Shown: piece after piece, positions 58,923-64,000 of the stretch
Layout: each line of letters begins with the position of its first letter
How positions within the stretch are numbered: position 1 is the stretch's first letter
Source: an uncultured Sulfitobacter sp.
Lineage (GTDB): Bacteria > Pseudomonadota > Alphaproteobacteria > Rhodobacterales > Rhodobacteraceae
DNA length: 64,000 bases
Reading direction: 5' to 3'
Assembly (NCBI RefSeq): GCF_947502895.1
Contig: NZ_CANNBM010000006.1
Location: forward strand, 84,121 to 148,120
Notes under the pieces: generated by a model
Seen by the model: only the letters and a program-made list of their open reading frames with translations
What the model was told of the DNA's origin: nothing
The model's database searches: none
Program-made: the position numbers and the translations under genes

Positions 58923-59315
58923 ATGAAAATAATGCTTGATGGCTCGAACATCCTCTTCTGGCGTGGGGAACAGGCGCAATTGGAATTGCCGAAGGAGGTT
59001 GCACGTGCGCTTGTCTCGCGCAGGTTTGAGCCGGTTCTCTACTTTGATCACAGCATAAAACAGTACGCAGAGCAGGAATATCTCGATGATCTGCTCCATC
59101 TAGTCGACGTTGTTGTTGCGCCACGCGGCACGCCCGCAGACAAGCTGCTTTTGGAACGCGCCCAGCAAGGGCGCGTTCAGATCGTGAGTAATGATCGGTT
59201 TCGTGATTGGCGCAGTCACCATCCGCGACTGCGCGGCGATTGGCTGGTCACAGGCTCCATTAAAAAAGGCGGGCGGGTCAGTTTCTCCAAAAAACTTCGA
59301 CCCGCCCCGCTATAG
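58923..59315 (+). CDS. NYN/PIN-type ribonuclease, Zc3h12a-like
   Basis: A 130-residue compact PIN-like domain. The acidic metal site is visible: MLDGSNILFW (Asp6, Asn9), TPADKLLLERA (Asp73) and VSNDRFRDW (Asp91, Asp95), the pattern of the Zc3h12a/Regnase-type NYN ribonucleases. The hydrophobic strand PVLYFDHS lies between. It may be a bacterial RNA-processing or decay enzyme. No antitoxin gene is next to it, unlike VapC PIN toxins. The stop lies 3 bases before the convergent uvrB stop. Confidence 0.82.
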   Translation: MKIMLDGSNILFWRGEQAQLELPKEVARALVSRRFEPVLYFDHSIKQYAEQEYLDDLLHLVDVVVAPRGTPADKLLLERAQQGRVQIVSNDRFRDWRSHHPRLRGDWLVTGSIKKGGRVSFSKKLRPAPL

Positions 59316-59317
59316 CA

Positions 59318-61522
<2,205 letters not shown>

Positions 61523-61683
61523 CGGGGCAGTCTCCGGTCTGGCTGTCCTTATAAGTGTCATGTTTTGGCGGGGTATCAAGGTCGCATTGGATGTTCACAT
61601 GTCAATAACTGTCAGCAGCACGCACCCTTGATCCAAACGCACGAGCATGCCATATCCACACAGCAATCAGACGGAGAGACCCG

Positions 61684-61995
61684 ATGCGCGCGAGAATCTA
61701 TCAGCCAGCCCGTACTGCCATGTCTTCTGGCACGGCAAAGACGCACAAATGGGTGCTGGAATTTGCGCCAGCCGAGGCACGCGAAGTGGACCCGCTGATG
61801 GGTTGGACGTCCTCCGCCGATACACAAAGTCAGGTTCGCCTTCAGTTCGCGACGAAAGAAGCGGCTGTTGAATATGCGGCAGAGCATGGAATTGATGCAC
61901 AGGTGCAAGACCCTAACCGCCGCAAGCCTAACATCCGCGCTGGCGGCTACGGCGAGAATTTCGCAACAGGTCGTCGCGGTGCGTGGACGCACTGA
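61684..61995 (+). CDS. Complex I accessory subunit, NDUFS4/ETC_C1_NDUFA4 family
   Basis: A 103-residue soluble protein that matches the mitochondrial NDUFS4 (18 kDa) subunit found also in alphaproteobacterial complex I. It starts RARIYQPARTAMSSGTAKT and contains HKWVLEFAPAEAREVDPLMG and GWTSSADTQSQVRL, with KEAAVEYAAEHG and NIRAGGYGENFA later. It stabilises the NADH-oxidising arm in characterised systems. Stand-alone gene, away from any nuo operon, as usual in this group. Confidence 0.92.
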   Translation: MRARIYQPARTAMSSGTAKTHKWVLEFAPAEAREVDPLMGWTSSADTQSQVRLQFATKEAAVEYAAEHGIDAQVQDPNRRKPNIRAGGYGENFATGRRGAWTH

Positions 61996-62108
61996 CGGTA
62001 TTTCGCCGCTTTAGGTCGTAACGTCACGAACCCAAACAATGCTTGCGATCTGTGCTGAATTGGAACACCAAAACTGTAATGGTTTTTGTTTCATGCGAGG
62101 ATGCGCAA

Positions 62109-62915
62109 ATGGCTGTCACGATTAACCCCGCCGATTTTACCAATCTCGCGATTGATCCGCAGGACGATGGCGTCTGGATCGTTACGCTGAACCGTCCGAC
62201 AAAGCGCAATGCGCTGGATATCGACACGATTGAAGAACTGGTCACGTTTTTTTCCGCGGCGCCGCGCGCGGGTGTACGTGCAGTAGTGCTGGCCGGGGCA
62301 GGGGATCACTTCTGCGCAGGCCTTGATCTGATCGAGCACCATGACGAAGACCGAAGCCCTGCTGATTTCATGCATGTTTGTCTGCGCTGGCACGAAGCCT
62401 TCAACAAGATGGAATATGGTGGTGTGCCCGTTATTGCGGCTTTGCAAGGTGCTGTTGTTGGTGGGGGGCTTGAGCTTGCCAGTTCAGCGCACATACGCGT
62501 CATGGACCAGACTGCTTATTTCGCATTGCCCGAAGGGCAGCGTGGGTTGTTCACCGGCGGTGGTGCTACAATCCGTGTGACAGATCTGGTTGGTAAGTCG
62601 CGGATGATAGACATGATGCTGACGGGGCGCGTGTATCAAGGACAAGAGGCAGTCGATCTGGGATTGGCGCAATACATTACCGATGGCTCCAGTTACGACA
62701 TGGCCTTGGATGTCGCGCGCAAGGCTGCGCAAAACCTGCCGCTGTCCAACTTTGCGATCTGTTCTGCCGTCAGTCACATGCAAAACATGTCGGCGATGGA
62801 TGCAGCCTATGCCGAGGCAGTCGTTGCAGGTGTTGTGAATACCCAGCCTGATGCGCGCGCGCGTCTTGCTGCCTTCGCCGACAAAAGCGCTGCACGCGTG
62901 CGTCCAAACGAATAG
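62109..62915 (+). CDS. Enoyl-CoA hydratase/isomerase family protein (crotonase fold)
   Basis: A 268-residue crotonase superfamily enzyme. It begins with VWIVTLNRPTKRNALDID; the first oxyanion loop is AGAGDHFCAGLDL (about 68) and the second is LQGAVVGGGLELA (about 116). The residue after the glycines is Gly rather than the first catalytic Glu seen in classical hydratases, while later acidic residues in LPEGQRGLFTGGG remain, so the exact reaction (hydration, isomerisation or ester cleavage) is unsure. The ATG at 62109 follows GAGGA by about 8 bases. Confidence 0.88.
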   Translation: MAVTINPADFTNLAIDPQDDGVWIVTLNRPTKRNALDIDTIEELVTFFSAAPRAGVRAVVLAGAGDHFCAGLDLIEHHDEDRSPADFMHVCLRWHEAFNKMEYGGVPVIAALQGAVVGGGLELASSAHIRVMDQTAYFALPEGQRGLFTGGGATIRVTDLVGKSRMIDMMLTGRVYQGQEAVDLGLAQYITDGSSYDMALDVARKAAQNLPLSNFAICSAVSHMQNMSAMDAAYAEAVVAGVVNTQPDARARLAAFADKSAARVRPNE

Positions 62916-62985
62916 CGAAAAGGGCTAGTACTGCGCTTTGGGCGCTCTACCTCTGTCAGACAATAGTCTGGCAGAAAGGACGCCC

Positions 62986-63693
62986 ATGGCCCAGCCCCCG
63001 CGCAACAACCTGAGCATTTATGACGAGGTCGCCGAAAACTGGTGGTCTGACGATATACGCTGGGTCCGAACACTCAAAAACATGGTGCCGGGACGGCTTG
63101 GATATTTCGACCGATTGGTATCTTGGCAGGGTAAGGCAGTTCTTGATTTGGGATGTGCGGGGGGCTTTATGGCTGAAGCCATCGAAGATCGCGGTGCGCA
63201 TGTTACCGGAATTGATCCTGCCAAAGATGCAATCGCTGCAGCACGCAGTCATGTCGGAGCGCGAGACATTACATATGATGTCGGCGTAGGAGAGGCGCTG
63301 CCTTACACCGACGGCCAATTTGACATCGTGGTTTGTGTGGATGTCCTCGAGCATGTTTCTGACTTGGCAAAAGTACTGAAAGAAGTTGCGAGGGTATTGG
63401 TTCCGGGCGGTACGTTCTTGTTTGACACGATTAACCGCAATCCGATCTCACGCCTTGCTACGATAACAGTAGCGGAAGACATTCTTCGACTGCTGCCCAA
63501 GGGTACACATGACCCCGCGATGTTTATCAAACCAAGTGAACTGGTAGAGGGTCTGGAGCAGGCTGGGTTCGCCGTTGGGAAGCTGACAGGACTCGGACCA
63601 GTAGGGCTCACACTGCGTGGAGATCTGAAGTTCGGGCGGCTGCCGCTGAAAGCAGTCATATATATGGGAAGTGCAACGAAGGCAGCGCGCTAG
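62986..63693 (+). CDS. UbiG-like SAM-dependent methyltransferase
   Basis: A 235-residue class I methyltransferase. The N-terminal IYDEVAENWWSDD with VPGRLGYFDR, motif I VLDLGCAGGFMAEAI (about 48), the acidic end VTGIDPAKD, FDIVVCVDVLEHV and the late TINRNPISRL, EDILRLLPKGTHDP and FIKPSEL are all shared with UbiG, the ubiquinone O-methyltransferase. The N-terminus differs a little from typical alphaproteobacterial UbiG, so this may be a paralogue acting on another quinone or lipid. AAAGGA precedes the ATG at 62986. Follows the enoyl-CoA hydratase gene by 70 bases. Confidence 0.85.
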   Translation: MAQPPRNNLSIYDEVAENWWSDDIRWVRTLKNMVPGRLGYFDRLVSWQGKAVLDLGCAGGFMAEAIEDRGAHVTGIDPAKDAIAAARSHVGARDITYDVGVGEALPYTDGQFDIVVCVDVLEHVSDLAKVLKEVARVLVPGGTFLFDTINRNPISRLATITVAEDILRLLPKGTHDPAMFIKPSELVEGLEQAGFAVGKLTGLGPVGLTLRGDLKFGRLPLKAVIYMGSATKAAR

Positions 63694-63984
63694 ATTCGCG
63701 CCCGATTCCGCCAAATGGTGGAGCGAGTCGCGCATTCGTGGGGGCAAACCGCGCATAGGGGTGCTCAAATTTCAGTCAAACAGCAAATTTCGGGCCTCCG
63801 ATCGCGCTAACACAAGAAAAATCGTTTGGTGTGAAACACGATTTGGGCCATAAAACATTGGGGTTCGGAGCGTTCATGGCTTCGGCAGTTTGGCATTTTC
63901 TACCTTTTGGTCAGAATATCGCCAAAAATCTGCTTGCGGGTTCTGGGAAGTAACACTAGAACCCCCCTTACCGGAGACGCAGAG

Positions 63985-64000
63985 ATGCAGACCTGGGGCA
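63985..64000 (+). CDS. Possible start of next gene, cut by window end
   Basis: An ATG with a CGGAG-type ribosome site nine bases before it opens a frame (MQTWG) that runs off the window. Only five codons are visible, so no identity can be given. The roughly 290 bases before it, after the methyltransferase gene, hold no convincing gene. Confidence 0.35.

Noticed and set aside
63876..63953. A 25-codon frame beginning MASAVWHFLPFG with GGAG before its ATG
   Set aside because: Too short to judge and without homology that I recognise; it could be a leader peptide of the gene at 63985 but nothing else supports this.

Overview
This window looks like chromosome from a marine alphaproteobacterium of the order Rhodobacterales (Roseobacter group; Sulfitobacter-like is my best guess). 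The signs are moderately high GC, the mreBCD-mrdA-rodA block, an NDUFS4-type complex I accessory subunit, class I lysyl-tRNA synthetase, a UbiG-like methyltransferase and a reductive pyrimidine catabolism cluster of the type known in this group. I see no rRNA, tRNA, CRISPR array, insertion sequence or integrase. Most of the window is ordinary core genome; the accessory-looking parts are at about 13.6-17.5 kb, 34.4-36.8 kb, 40.5-41.3 kb and 55.5-58.5 kb.

Layout. 0-5.7 kb (+): ChaN-like lipid/haem-binding protein, coaBC, dut, a membrane-anchored MoeB/ThiF-type E1 enzyme and an M3 oligopeptidase. 5.7-12.8 kb (-): a GhrA-type reductase with a VOC protein, then the rod-shape operon mreB-mreC-mreD-mrdA-rodA. 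13-23.3 kb: VOC protein, sulfotransferase, a NIPSNAP/ABM pair divergent from an ArsR regulator, an 18-repeat MORN protein, nadE, two exported hydrolases, gltX and a gamma-glutamylcyclotransferase-like protein. 23.4-28.7 kb: a GcvH-like protein lacking the lipoyl lysine, an inositol-phosphatase family protein, and a YbbAP-like ABC system divergent from a TesA-like esterase.

28.8-40.5 kb is the functional centre: preT, a DUF1428 gene and preA (dihydropyrimidine dehydrogenase), then a RutR-like TetR regulator divergent from hyuC, hydA and a complete SsuABC/ThiXYZ-type ABC importer. Together they would import a pyrimidine and degrade it through dihydropyrimidine and N-carbamoyl-beta-amino acid to a beta-amino acid, CO2 and ammonia. 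Palindromes resembling the RutR operator lie upstream of both preT and hyuC. Two low-GC genes, an XRE regulator and a PD-(D/E)XK nuclease-like protein, are fitted without spacing into the second operon on either side of hydA. This is the most unusual arrangement in the window.

40.5-64 kb: a possible actinoporin-like protein, L,D-transpeptidase, cold-shock protein, a response regulator with a decayed GGDEF-like domain, ettA, a lipoprotein hydrolase, uspA with an alanine/sodium symporter, nadD (start codon in a strong hairpin), a DMT transporter broken by one nonsense codon, dacB, a TerB-like protein, lysS, a large beta-helix protein, a predicted outer-membrane barrel, an NYN/PIN ribonuclease, uvrB, the NDUFS4-type subunit, an enoyl-CoA hydratase and a UbiG-like methyltransferase.
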